NCBI GenBank assembly: GCA_965279075.1
Contig: CBDIHI010000012.1
Span: 868,001 to 932,000 of the forward strand
Direction: 5' to 3'
Source of the DNA: SZAS-79 sp965279075
GTDB lineage: Bacteria > Pseudomonadota > Gammaproteobacteria > Burkholderiales > SG8-39
Length of the DNA: 64,000 bases
Positions 51,244 through 62,533 of this stretch are shown one piece after another (positions within the stretch are counted from its first letter, which is position 1; every line of letters begins with the position of its first letter). Made by a program: the position numbers and the translations under genes. Under the pieces are notes generated by a model. That model saw only the letters and a list, made by a program, of their open reading frames with translations. It did not search any database and was not told the DNA's origin.

Positions 51244-52234
51244 GGCCAGAACCTCTTCGGTTAGCACTCCGGATTATACCGCCCGTCCCCTCGCCGGATC
51301 CCCGCAGGCTGCCATCGGGGAGGTTCGCGCCGCGATCCCCGCGGAAAGCGCCGGACTGCGGCTGGACCAGGCGCTCGCGCGGCTGTTCCCGCAGTATTCG
51401 CGCAGCCGACTGCAGGCCTGGCTGAAGGAGGGCGCCCTCAAGGTCGACGGCGGTTCGCCCGAAGGCAAGCGGGCGGTCGAAGGCGGGGAACTGGTCGTCC
51501 TGTCGCCCCCCGCGGTCGCGGGCGATTCGCCGCTCGCGCAGGCGATGCCGCTCGACATTGTCTACGAGGATGCGGAAATCCTCGTGCTCGACAAGCCCGC
51601 AGGGCTCGTGGTGCATCCCGGCGCCGGCAACCCGGACCTGACCCTGATGAATGCGCTGCTGGCCCATGCGCCGGCGCTTGCAGGCGTGCCTCGCGCCGGC
51701 ATCGTGCACCGGCTGGACAAGGACACCAGCGGGCTCCTGGTGGTGGCGAAAACGCTGACCGCGCAGACCAGCCTCGTGCGCCAGTTGCAGGCGCGCACGA
51801 TGGGCCGCACCTACACTGCGCTCGCCTGGGGCAGCGTGCGCGCGGCCAAGGGGGTGATCGACGCGCCGATCGGCCGCGACGCGCGGAGCCGCACCCGCAT
51901 GGCGGTGACCGACCGCGGCAAGCCGGCCCGCACCGCGTACGAGATATTGGAGCGCCTGCCCGGCGCGACGCTGCTCGCCTGCAAGCTCGAGAGCGGGCGC
52001 ACCCACCAGATCCGCGTGCACCTGCAGTCGATCGGCCACCCGCTGGTGGGAGACCCGGTCTATCGCCGCGGCGCAAGGTCGCAGCCGCTCGGGGACTTCG
52101 GGCGCCAGGCACTGCACGCGGCGCGGCTCGAACTGGTGCATCCCCGCACCGGGCGTCGCAGGCTGTGGGAGTCGGCGATGCCGGCCGATTTCAAGCGCTT
52201 GCTCGAGGGTTTTCGCAAAGCAGATGCAGCCTGA
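51242..52234 (+). CDS. rluD: 23S rRNA pseudouridine synthase RluD
   Basis: 330 aa. N-terminal S4 domain (LDQALARLFPQYSRSRLQAWL), catalytic motif GIVHRLDKDTSGLL with the active-site Asp, and the late motif GRTHQIRVHL. It modifies helix 69 of 23S rRNA (RluD group). The start lies inside the bamD start codon on the other strand, and its end overlaps pgeF by 11 bp. Confidence 0.94.
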   Translation: MARTSSVSTPDYTARPLAGSPQAAIGEVRAAIPAESAGLRLDQALARLFPQYSRSRLQAWLKEGALKVDGGSPEGKRAVEGGELVVLSPPAVAGDSPLAQAMPLDIVYEDAEILVLDKPAGLVVHPGAGNPDLTLMNALLAHAPALAGVPRAGIVHRLDKDTSGLLVVAKTLTAQTSLVRQLQARTMGRTYTALAWGSVRAAKGVIDAPIGRDARSRTRMAVTDRGKPARTAYEILERLPGATLLACKLESGRTHQIRVHLQSIGHPLVGDPVYRRGARSQPLGDFGRQALHAARLELVHPRTGRRRLWESAMPADFKRLLEGFRKADAA

Positions 52235-52904
52235 AGTCCTCCATCCCGACTGGCCCGTGCCGCCGGGGGTGCGCGCGGTGGTGACGACGCGTGCGCTCGG
52301 CGACGTGAAGGATCCCGCCGCTCGCGACAGGCTCCGCGCGATGTTGCCCGCAAATCCCGCTTGGTTGAAGCAGGTGCATGGGACCGTGGTCGTGGATGCG
52401 GGCGCGGTACGCGCCGATGCGCCGCCCGAAGCGGACGCGTCCAGCACGAATGCGCGCGGCGTGGTCTGCACGGTGATGGCCGCCGACTGCATGCCGGTAC
52501 TGCTCGCGGCGCGCGATGGCAGCGTGGTCGGCGCCGCGCACGCCGGGTGGCGCGGCCTTTGCGCGGGCGTCATCGAGAAAACCGTGGATGAGATGCGGGT
52601 CCCGGGCGCAGGCCTGCAGGCCTGGCTGGGCCCGGCGATCGGGCCGCGGGCCTACGAGGTGGGCGGGGAGGTGAGGGACGCCTTCGTCGCGCGGGATGCC
52701 GCAGCGGCTGGCGCCTTCGTGCCGACCCGGCCCGGCCATTGGCTCCTCGACCTGTATTCGATCGCGCGCCAGAGGCTTGCGGCGTGCGGGGTCGGCGCCG
52801 TCTACGGGGGCGACTTTTGCACACACTCGGAGCCGGAGCGCTTTTTCTCGTTTCGACGCGACGCCGCCATGCAGCGCATGGCGGCCTGCATCTGGCGCGT
52901 ATAA
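52224..52904 (+). CDS. pgeF: Peptidoglycan editing factor / laccase-domain protein (YfiH)
   Basis: 226 aa. The zinc-ligand triad of the DUF152 fold is visible as H52 in KQVHGT, C89 in MAADCMPVLL and H106 in GAAHAGWRG. The family has been described as polyphenol oxidase, purine nucleoside phosphorylase and, in E. coli, an editing factor for misincorporated serine in peptidoglycan. Overlap with rluD implies co-transcription. Confidence 0.93.
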   Translation: MQPEVLHPDWPVPPGVRAVVTTRALGDVKDPAARDRLRAMLPANPAWLKQVHGTVVVDAGAVRADAPPEADASSTNARGVVCTVMAADCMPVLLAARDGSVVGAAHAGWRGLCAGVIEKTVDEMRVPGAGLQAWLGPAIGPRAYEVGGEVRDAFVARDAAAAGAFVPTRPGHWLLDLYSIARQRLAACGVGAVYGGDFCTHSEPERFFSFRRDAAMQRMAACIWRV

Positions 52905-52932
52905 TCGCCCCCCTTTCCGGGGGACCTTGGGC

Positions 52933-53703
52933 ATGACGCTGGCTTGGATCGTTGCAGCCTGCTTGGCGGGCGGACTGTTGTCGGTCGGCCTGGCGGCGGC
53001 GTTCGCGCTGACGGTGCGCGCGAGCTGGGTGCCGATGCTCGTTTCGTATGCCATCGGCGCGCTGCTCGGCGCGGCCTTCCTCGAGGTCATCCCGCATGCC
53101 TTCGAACGCATGGAAGCTCATGCGGCGGCGGCCACCATCCTCGCCGGCATCTTCGTGTTCTTCATCCTCGAGAAGCTGGTGCTCTGGCGCCATTGCCACA
53201 CCGAGGACTGCGAGGCCCACGACCACCACGCCGAGCCGCATGACCACGGGCGCTCCGGCATGCTGATCCTCGTCGGCGACACGGTGCACAACTTCATCGA
53301 CGGGATCCTGATCGCGGCGGCCTTCCTCGAGAGCACGCAGCTCGGCGTCATCACCGCGATCGCGATCGTCGCGCACGAGATTCCCCAGGAGGTCGGCGAC
53401 TTCCTGATCCTGCTTCACTCGGGCTACTCGAAGGCGAAGGCGCTCGTGCTGAACATGGTGTCGTCGGTGGCATCCATCGCGGGCGGCGTGATCGGCTACT
53501 TTGCGCTGCAGTCTTTTTCCGGCGCGGTGCCGGTGCTGCTCGGCATCGTTGCGGCGAGCATGATCTACGTGGCGGTCGCGGACCTGATTCCCGGGCTTCA
53601 CAAACGTACGGAGCTGCGTTCCACGTTCTCCCAGGTGGTGCTGATTTCCCTGGGCGTGGGGTCGATCGCCCTCGCCCGGCTCGTCTTCGGGGGCGGGGCC
53701 TGA
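52933..53703 (+). CDS. ZIP-family divalent metal transporter
   Basis: 256 aa with about eight TM helices. The metal-transport pair is DTVHNFIDG (TM4) and AHEIPQEVGDF (TM5), and there is a His-rich loop between TM3 and TM4 (CEAHDHHAEPHDHG). Zinc or iron uptake into the cytoplasm is the family role; the specificity is not decidable. It follows pgeF after 28 bp. Confidence 0.92.
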   Translation: MTLAWIVAACLAGGLLSVGLAAAFALTVRASWVPMLVSYAIGALLGAAFLEVIPHAFERMEAHAAAATILAGIFVFFILEKLVLWRHCHTEDCEAHDHHAEPHDHGRSGMLILVGDTVHNFIDGILIAAAFLESTQLGVITAIAIVAHEIPQEVGDFLILLHSGYSKAKALVLNMVSSVASIAGGVIGYFALQSFSGAVPVLLGIVAASMIYVAVADLIPGLHKRTELRSTFSQVVLISLGVGSIALARLVFGGGA

Positions 53704-53727
53704 CCCGGGGTTGACCGCGTCTATGGT

Positions 53728-53804
53728 GCGGCGCAGAATCGCCGCCTGTTTCTCCGTGCCCGGTTTCCGGGCACACACAACGGCGGCGCCCCGTTCCGGG
53801 GCGC
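53728..53804. other. Array of three hairpins in the phaC leader
   Basis: Hairpin 1 (53728-53745): GCGGCG and CGCCGC around 6 nt. Hairpin 2 (53756-53774): GTGCCCGG and CCGGGCAC around TTT. Hairpin 3 (53786-53804): GCGCCCCG and CGGGGCGC around TTC. All arms are perfect. They follow the ZIP gene stop and end 20 bp before the phaC GTG. No T run follows, so a simple terminator is unlikely; they may stabilise or gate the phaC message. Confidence 0.6.
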
Positions 53805-53823
53805 TCACAGACAGAGCGGGGAC

Positions 53824-55572
53824 GTGGACAACCAGTTCGATTCGCCGGACGCCCTGATCGCATCGATCATGAAGGCGGGCAGCGCCATGGGCCAGGGCTG
53901 GATGGGGCTCGTCGCGGGTTCCGCCGGCGGTTCGCCCCTGGGCCCGAACCCGGCTGCGTTGGCTGCTGCCTTCCCCATCGACCCGGCGCGCCTCGCGCAG
54001 TTGCAGGCCGACTACGCACAGCGGCAGGCGGGCCTGTGGATGGGCGTGCTCGGGCGCGAGGCGGGCGGACCCTCGCCTGCGGCGGCCCCCGACAAGGGCG
54101 ACAAGCGTTTCGCCGCGGCCGAGTGGCGCGACAACCCCTACTACGATTACCTGCGGCAATCCTACCTGCTCGCGTCGGGATACTTCAGCGAACTGGTGGA
54201 ATCGGTGCAGGCCGAGCCGCACGCCAAGGACCGCCTGCGCTTCGCGATGAAGCAGCTCGTGGACGCGGGCTGCCCGGCCAACTTCCCGGCCACCAATCCC
54301 GAAGCGCTGAAGAAGGCCATCGAAACCAAGGGCGAAAGCCTGACCCGGGGCCTCGCGAACCTGATCGCCGATGCGGGGAAGGGCCACATCAGCCAGACCG
54401 ACGAGTCGGCGTTCGAAGTGGGCCGCAACCTGGCGACCACACCGGGCTCGGTGGTGTACGAGAATGAACTGATCCAGTTGATCCAGTACGCGCCGTCGAC
54501 CGCGACCGTGGGCAAGCGTCCTCTGGTCATGGTGCCGCCGTGCATCAACAAGTTCTACATCCTCGACCTGCAGCCGGAGAACTCCTTCGTAGCGTATGCG
54601 GTGGCCGAGGGGCATACCGTGTTCATGGTCTCGTGGCGCAACGTCAAGGCGGACCTCGGCCACCTCACCTGGGACGACTACGTCGAGAAGGGCGTCATGC
54701 AGGCGTTGCTGGTCGCGCGGGAGGTCGCGGGCTCGGACCAGGTCAACGCGCTGGGCTTCTGCGTCGGCGGCACGCTGCTCGGGGCGACGCTCGCCGTGAT
54801 GAAGGCGAAGGGCGAGGATCTCGTGGCGAGCGCAACCTATCTCACCACCATGCTCGATTTCTCCGACACCGGGCAGATCGGCGTGCTGGTCGACGAGCCG
54901 AGCGCGCAGTTGCGCGAACAGACCATAGGCGGGGGCGGCATCCTGTCCGGGTCGGAGCTCGCATTCGTGTTCTCGGCGCTGCGCGCCAACGACCTGATCT
55001 GGCCGTACGTGGTCAGCAACTACCTCAAGGGCGAATCGCCGGTGGCGTTCGACCTGCTCTACTGGAACGCCGACAGCACCAACCTGCCGGGTCCGATGTA
55101 CTGCTGGTACCTGAGGAACACTTACCTCGAGAACCGCCTGCGCGAGCCGGGGGCGCTGGTGAATTGTGGTTTACCGGTCGACCTCGGCGCGATCGGGTTG
55201 CCCTCCTTCGTGCTGGCCTCGCGCGAGGACCACATTGTCCCGTGGCGCAGCGCCTACCGCTCGGTGAACCTGCTCGGCGGCGACACCCGGTTCGTGCTGG
55301 CGGCCAGCGGCCACATCGCCGGGGTCGTCAACCCGGCCTCGAAGGGCAAGCGCAGCCACTGGGCGGGCCGCAAGGCGGTATACCCTGCCGACCCCGAGCA
55401 GTGGTTCGCGTCGGCCGAAGAGCACCCCGGCAGTTGGTGGCCGCAGTGGTCAGGATGGCTTTCCGCCTTCAAGGGCGGCGAGAGGAAGGCGAAGAAACTC
55501 CCCGGAAGCAAGCGGTACGCGGCGATCGAGCCCGCCCCCGGCCGCTACGTCAAAGAGAAATTCAACTCGTAA
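53824..55572 (+). CDS. phaC: Class I polyhydroxyalkanoate synthase
   Basis: 582 aa, class I size. The lipase-like box is GFCVGG with catalytic C313; D469 in ASREDHIVPW and H497 in ASGHIAGVVNP complete the triad. The N-terminal PhaC_N region includes WRDNPYYDYLRQSYLL. It polymerises (R)-3-hydroxyacyl-CoA on granules. GTG start preceded by a purine-rich GAGCGGGG. First of phaC-phaA-phaB-phaB-phaR. Confidence 0.96.
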   Translation: MDNQFDSPDALIASIMKAGSAMGQGWMGLVAGSAGGSPLGPNPAALAAAFPIDPARLAQLQADYAQRQAGLWMGVLGREAGGPSPAAAPDKGDKRFAAAEWRDNPYYDYLRQSYLLASGYFSELVESVQAEPHAKDRLRFAMKQLVDAGCPANFPATNPEALKKAIETKGESLTRGLANLIADAGKGHISQTDESAFEVGRNLATTPGSVVYENELIQLIQYAPSTATVGKRPLVMVPPCINKFYILDLQPENSFVAYAVAEGHTVFMVSWRNVKADLGHLTWDDYVEKGVMQALLVAREVAGSDQVNALGFCVGGTLLGATLAVMKAKGEDLVASATYLTTMLDFSDTGQIGVLVDEPSAQLREQTIGGGGILSGSELAFVFSALRANDLIWPYVVSNYLKGESPVAFDLLYWNADSTNLPGPMYCWYLRNTYLENRLREPGALVNCGLPVDLGAIGLPSFVLASREDHIVPWRSAYRSVNLLGGDTRFVLAASGHIAGVVNPASKGKRSHWAGRKAVYPADPEQWFASAEEHPGSWWPQWSGWLSAFKGGERKAKKLPGSKRYAAIEPAPGRYVKEKFNS

Positions 55573-55607
55573 AGCAGTCCAACTCACAGGCTCGCAGGAG
55601 AATCGCC

Positions 55608-56782
<1,175 letters not shown>

Positions 56783-56786
<4 letters not shown>

Positions 56787-57526
56787 CGCGTCGGGTAGCG
56801 CTCGTCACCGGCGGAATGGGTGGAATCGGGACCGCGGTGTGCAGGAAGCTCGCGAAGTCGAACGGTAACGTGGTGGTGGCCAACTGTCTTCCGGGGTATC
56901 CCCAGAAGGACGAGTGGCTCGCGCAGATGAGGAAGGACGGGTTCGAGGTGCATGCCGCCGAGGGCGACGTGTCCGACTTCGACTCGGCCGCGGCGATGGT
57001 GAAGGGGATCGAGGCCGAAGTCGGGCCGGTCGACATCCTCGTCAACAACGCCGGGATCGTCCGGGACAACATGCTGAAGAAGATGGCGCTGTCCGAATGG
57101 ATGGGGGTCATCAACTCCAACCTGAACAGCGTGTTCAACGTCACCAAGGGCGTGATCGACGGCATGACCGAGCGCGGCTGGGGCCGGATCGTCAACATGT
57201 CCTCGGTCAACGGGCAGAAGGGACAGTTCGGCCAGGCCAACTACTCGGCGGCCAAGGCGGGCGTGCATGGCTTCGCCAAGGCACTGGCACAGGAAGTGAT
57301 CAGGAAGGGCGTCACGGTCAACTCCGTGTCCCCGGGCTACGTGGAGACCGACATGGTCAAGTCGATCCGCAAGGACGTGCTGGACAAGCTGGTGGCCGGA
57401 ATCCCGATCGGTCGCCTCGCGCAGCCGGCCGAAATCGCCGCGCTGGTGGCCTTCCTGACCTCCGAGGAAGCCGGGTATATTACGGGCGCGAACATCGCCA
57501 TCAATGGCGGGATGTACATGGTGTAG
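56783..57526 (+). CDS. phaB: Acetoacetyl-CoA reductase, copy 1
   Basis: 247 aa SDR. NADPH-site VTGGMGGIGTAV (8-19), NNAGIVRDNMLKKM, catalytic MSSVNGQKGQFGQANYSAAK, and a PhaB-type C-terminal INGGMYMV. It reduces acetoacetyl-CoA to (R)-3-hydroxybutyryl-CoA. ATG overlaps phaA stop by 4 bp. A second copy follows after 42 bp. Confidence 0.93.
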
Positions 57527-57568
57527 GGGCGGTTACAGCCGACCGGGCAGGTTTTCAGGAGACAATAA

Positions 57569-58315
57569 ATGGCGCAGCAGAAGATTGCGGTGGTGACGGG
57601 GGGCATGGGCGGCCTGGGAGAGTCGATCTCGACCAAGATGGCCGACGCCGGCTACAAGGTGGTGGTGACGTACTCGCCGTCGAACACGAAGTGGAAGGGC
57701 TGGATCGACGAGATGAAGGGTCGCGGCTATGCCTTCGGCGCCTACCCGGTGGACGTGGCCGACTTCGACGACGCCGCGGCCAAGGTCGCGATGATCCAGA
57801 AGGAGATCGGCGCCATCGACATTCTCGTCAACAACGCCGGCATCACGCGCGACATGACCTTCAAGAAGATGTCGAAGGCCGACTGGGACGCGGTGATGCA
57901 CACCAACCTCGACTCCTGCTTCAACATGACCAAGCAGGTCATGGACGGCATGGTCGAGAGGAGCTGGGGCCGCGTCATCAACGTGTCCTCGGTCAACGGC
58001 CAGAAGGGGGCCTTCGGGCAGACCAACTACTCGGCGGCCAAGGCCGGCATCCACGGCTTCACCAAGGCGCTGGCGCTCGAGGTGGCCCGCAAGGGGGTCA
58101 CGATCAACACGATTTCCCCGGGCTACATCGGCACCAAGATGGTGACCGCGATCCCCAAGGAGATCCTCGACTCCAAGATCCTGCCGCAGATCCCCCTGGG
58201 GCGCCTGGGCAAGCCCGACGAGGTCGCGGGCCTCATCATCTACCTGTGCTCGGAAGAGGCGGCGTTCGTCACCGGCGCCAACATTTCGATCAACGGCGGC
58301 CAACACATGTACTGA
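57569..58315 (+). CDS. phaB: Acetoacetyl-CoA reductase, copy 2
   Basis: 248 aa, the same plan as copy 1 (VTGGMGGLGESI, NNAGITRDMTFKKM, YSAAKAG, INGGQHMY). YSPSNTKWKGWIDEMK resembles the PhaB of Cupriavidus type more closely than the corresponding region of copy 1. The two copies probably differ in expression or chain-length preference. The stop overlaps a possible upstream phaR start. Confidence 0.94.
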   Translation: MAQQKIAVVTGGMGGLGESISTKMADAGYKVVVTYSPSNTKWKGWIDEMKGRGYAFGAYPVDVADFDDAAAKVAMIQKEIGAIDILVNNAGITRDMTFKKMSKADWDAVMHTNLDSCFNMTKQVMDGMVERSWGRVINVSSVNGQKGAFGQTNYSAAKAGIHGFTKALALEVARKGVTINTISPGYIGTKMVTAIPKEILDSKILPQIPLGRLGKPDEVAGLIIYLCSEEAAFVTGANISINGGQHMY

Positions 58316-58338
58316 TGCAGTCCAAGGAGCAAGCGAGC

Positions 58339-58917
58339 ATGGAAAACCAGGTCCGACTGATCAAGAAGTACCCGAACCGCAGGCTGTACGACACCAAGAC
58401 GTCGAGCTACATCACGCTGGTCGACGTGAAGCAGATGGTGCTGAAGCAGGAGGAGTTCCAGGCGGTGGACGCGAAGACCGGCGAGGACCTGACGCGCCAG
58501 ATCCTGCTGCAGATCATCCTCGAGGAGGAGTCGGGCGGGGCGCCGATGTTCACTTCGGATGCACTGTCGCAGATGATCCGCACCTACGGCAACGCCATGC
58601 AGGGCATGATGGGCGGCTATCTCGAGAAGAGCATCGGCGCCTTCCAGGACATGCAGAAGTCGCTGCAGGAACAGTCGAACAAGCTCTACGGCGACGGCGC
58701 CAAGGTGCCCACCGAGATGTGGACGCAGTTCATGAGCATGCAGGGGCCGGCCATGCAGGGCCTGATGCAGACCTACATGGACCAGAGCCAGAAGATGTTC
58801 GCGCAGTTGCAGGAGCAGATGACCAGCCAGTCGCGCAACATGTTCACCGGGTTCAACTTCCCCGGATTCCCGCCCGGGACCAAGCCCGAACAGGGATCCC
58901 CCGACAAGAAGTCCTGA
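58339..58917 (+). CDS. phaR: Polyhydroxyalkanoate synthesis repressor PhaR
   Basis: 192 aa. N-terminal DNA-binding module: IKKYPNRRLYDTKTSSYITL (9-28). PHB-accumulation domain to about residue 110, then a Met/Gln-rich helix-forming C-terminus that binds polymer. PhaR represses phasin and its own gene until granules form. AAGGAG 10 nt before ATG 58339 supports this start; an ATG at 58315 is in frame. Overlaps rimO by 1 bp. Confidence 0.95.
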   Translation: MENQVRLIKKYPNRRLYDTKTSSYITLVDVKQMVLKQEEFQAVDAKTGEDLTRQILLQIILEEESGGAPMFTSDALSQMIRTYGNAMQGMMGGYLEKSIGAFQDMQKSLQEQSNKLYGDGAKVPTEMWTQFMSMQGPAMQGLMQTYMDQSQKMFAQLQEQMTSQSRNMFTGFNFPGFPPGTKPEQGSPDKKS

Positions 58918-60256
58918 TGGCCGGGACCAGGGCCGGCAAGGCGGCCGGGAAGCCCGTCCCCCGGGTCGGGTTCGTCTCGCTGGGCTGCCCCAAGGCGCTG
59001 GTCGACTCGGAGCGCATCCTCACGCAGCTGCGGGCCGAGGGTTATGCGATCGCGCCGAGCTACGACGGCGCCGACCTCGTCGTGGTGAACACCTGCGGCT
59101 TCATCGACTCGGCCGTCGAGGAGTCGCTCGACGCGATCGGCGAGGCGCTGGCCGAGAACGGCAAGGTCATCGTCACCGGGTGCCTCGGCGCGAAGGACGG
59201 CGTCGTGCAGTCCGCGCATCCCTCCGTGCTCGCCGTCACCGGCCCGCACGACACCGAGGGCGTCATGAAGGCGGTGCACAAGCACCTGCCAAAGCTCCAC
59301 GACCCCTACACCGACCTCGTGCCGCCGCAGGGCATCCGGCTGACCCCGCGGCACTACGCCTACCTGAAGATCTCGGAGGGCTGCAACCACCGCTGCACGT
59401 TCTGCATCATCCCGTCGATGCGCGGCGACCTCGTGTCACGCCCCATCGGCGACGTGATGCAGGAAGCCGAAAACCTGGTGAAAGCGGGCGTGAAGGAACT
59501 GCTGGTGATCTCGCAGGACACCAGCGCCTACGGCGTCGACGTGAAGTACCGCACCGGATTCTGGCAGGGCCGCCCGGTCAAGACGAAGATGACCTCGCTC
59601 TGCGAGGCGCTCGGCCAGCTCGGCGTCTGGGTGCGCCTGCATTACGTCTACCCTTATCCCAGCGTCGACGAAGTCATCCCGCTGATGGCCGAGGGCAGGA
59701 TCCTTCCTTACCTCGACGTGCCCTTCCAGCACGCGAGCAAACGCATCCTCAAGCTGATGAAGCGACCGGCCAACGCCGAGGACACGCTGGAGCGTATCCG
59801 GTCGTGGCGCGCGATCTGCCCGGACATCACGATCCGCAGCACGTTCATCGCGGGCTTCCCCGGCGAGACGGAAGCCGAGTTCGAGGAACTGCTCGCGTTC
59901 CTCGATGAGGCGCAGCTCGACCGCGTGGGGTGCTTCGCGTATTCGCCGGTGGAGGGCGCGAAGGCCAACGACCTGCCCGACCCGGTGCCCGACGAAGTGC
60001 GACAGGAGCGGCAGGCCCGCTTCATGCAGAAGCAGGCAAAGATCAGCAAGGCGCGGCTGAAGGCGAAGGTCGGCAGGACTCTTCGCGTTCTGGTCGATGA
60101 GGCGGACCGCAGGGGGGCCGTGGGACGGAGCGCGGCCGACGCCCCCGAGATCGACGGCGTCGTGCGGATCCGCGACGGCGCCAGTTTGAAACCCGGCGAT
60201 TTCGCCGACGTCGTCATCGAGAAATCCGATGCGCACGACCTGACAGGGAGATTGGC

Positions 60257-60260
<4 letters not shown>
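58917..60260 (+). CDS. rimO: Ribosomal protein S12 methylthiotransferase RimO
   Basis: 447 aa. The N-terminal MTTase cluster cysteines are in SLGCPKALVD (C24), NTCGFIDSA and VTGCLGA; the radical-SAM triad is EGCNHRCTFCIIPSMRG; a C-terminal TRAM domain follows. It thiomethylates an aspartate of S12. Its presence between phaR and a thiolase has no metabolic logic but is linked by TGATG and ATGA overlaps on both sides. Confidence 0.96.
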
Positions 60261-61441
<1,181 letters not shown>

Positions 61442-61442
61442 C

Positions 61443-62450
61443 ATGAAGACCCGCCAGCTCGGGGCCAGCGGCCTGCACGTCAGCGAGATCTGCCTCGGCA
61501 CGATGATGTTCGGCGACCGGACCGACCAAGCCGAGGCGACACGCATCGTCGACGCCGCTCGTGAGGCCGGCGTCAACTTCGTCGATACCGCCAACCAGTA
61601 CGCCGGCGGCAAGTCGGAATCCATGCTCGGCAGGCTCATCAAGTCCGACCGGAACAACTGGATCGTAGCGAGCAAATGCGGCAACACCGGCCGGCCCGAG
61701 CCCGACCACCAGGACCTGTCGCGGCGGCACCTGATAAGTGCGCTCGACGCGTCGCTCTCGCGCCTCGGCATGGACCACGTCGACATCTACTACTTCCACA
61801 TCGACGACCCGCGCACGCCGCTGGAAGAGTCGCTGATGGCGGTGGGCGACCTCATCCGCGCCGGCAAGATGCGCTACTTCGGGTTGTCGAACTTCCGCGG
61901 CTGGCGCATCGCGCAGGTCGCGCTGCTGTGCGACACGCTTGGCGTGCCGCGGCCCGTCGTCTGCCAGCCCTATTACAACGCGATGAACCGCATGCCCGAG
62001 GTCGAGGTGCTGCCCGCCTGTAGCGCATTCGGCCTTGGCGTGGTGCCGTATTCTCCGCTCGCCCGCGGCGTGCTGACCGGCAAGTACCAGCCGGGGGCCG
62101 CGCCGCCCGAAGGCTCGCGCGCCGGGCGCAAGGACACGCGCATGATGCAGACCGAGTTCCGCGAGGAATCGATGCTCATGGCGCAGGAGATCAAGGCACA
62201 CGCCGAGAAGCGCGGCATGACCGGCGGGCAGTTCGCGCTGAACTGGGTGCTGCACAACGGGCTAGTGAGCTCCGTGCTTGCCGGGCCGCGTACGCTGGAG
62301 CAGTGGACGGAATACGCGGGCGCGCTGAAGCACGCCTTCAACGCGGAAGACGAGGCGCTCATCGATGGCCTGGTGGCCTCCGGGCACCCGTCCACGCCGG
62401 GCTTTTCGGACCCGAAATACCCGATCACCGGGCGGCCCATCCCTGCCTGA
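61443..62450 (+). CDS. Aldo/keto reductase
   Basis: 335 aa. TIM-barrel AKR with the tetrad D48 (NFVDTANQY), Y53, K78 (VASKCG) and H119 (YYFHIDDP). NADPH-contact segments near the C-terminus are also present. Resembles AKR families 11-13 (YajO/Tas-like). It begins 1 bp after the thiolase stop. Substrate unknown. Confidence 0.9.
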   Translation: MKTRQLGASGLHVSEICLGTMMFGDRTDQAEATRIVDAAREAGVNFVDTANQYAGGKSESMLGRLIKSDRNNWIVASKCGNTGRPEPDHQDLSRRHLISALDASLSRLGMDHVDIYYFHIDDPRTPLEESLMAVGDLIRAGKMRYFGLSNFRGWRIAQVALLCDTLGVPRPVVCQPYYNAMNRMPEVEVLPACSAFGLGVVPYSPLARGVLTGKYQPGAAPPEGSRAGRKDTRMMQTEFREESMLMAQEIKAHAEKRGMTGGQFALNWVLHNGLVSSVLAGPRTLEQWTEYAGALKHAFNAEDEALIDGLVASGHPSTPGFSDPKYPITGRPIPA

Positions 62451-62514
62451 AAGTCGAGCTTTTATTCCTGAGATTGGCTGCTGTGGCCGATCTTAAGGGA
62501 GTTTCAATTCTGTT

Positions 62515-62530
62515 TTTGGAATAATCCAAA
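62515..62530. promoter_or_regulatory. Inverted repeat overlapping a ribosome-binding site
   Basis: TTTGGA-ATAA-TCCAAA, a perfect 6-bp inverted repeat ending 3 bp before the ATG at 62534. It occupies the place of the Shine-Dalgarno, which is otherwise absent. As DNA it is an operator-like site, as RNA a weak hairpin. The surrounding 83 bp gap is AT-rich compared with the genome. Confidence 0.5.
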
Positions 62531-62533
62531 GCC

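Noticed and set aside
53728..53804. Intrinsic terminator after the ZIP gene
   Set aside because: No T run follows any of the stems. Treated as structured leader or repeat instead.
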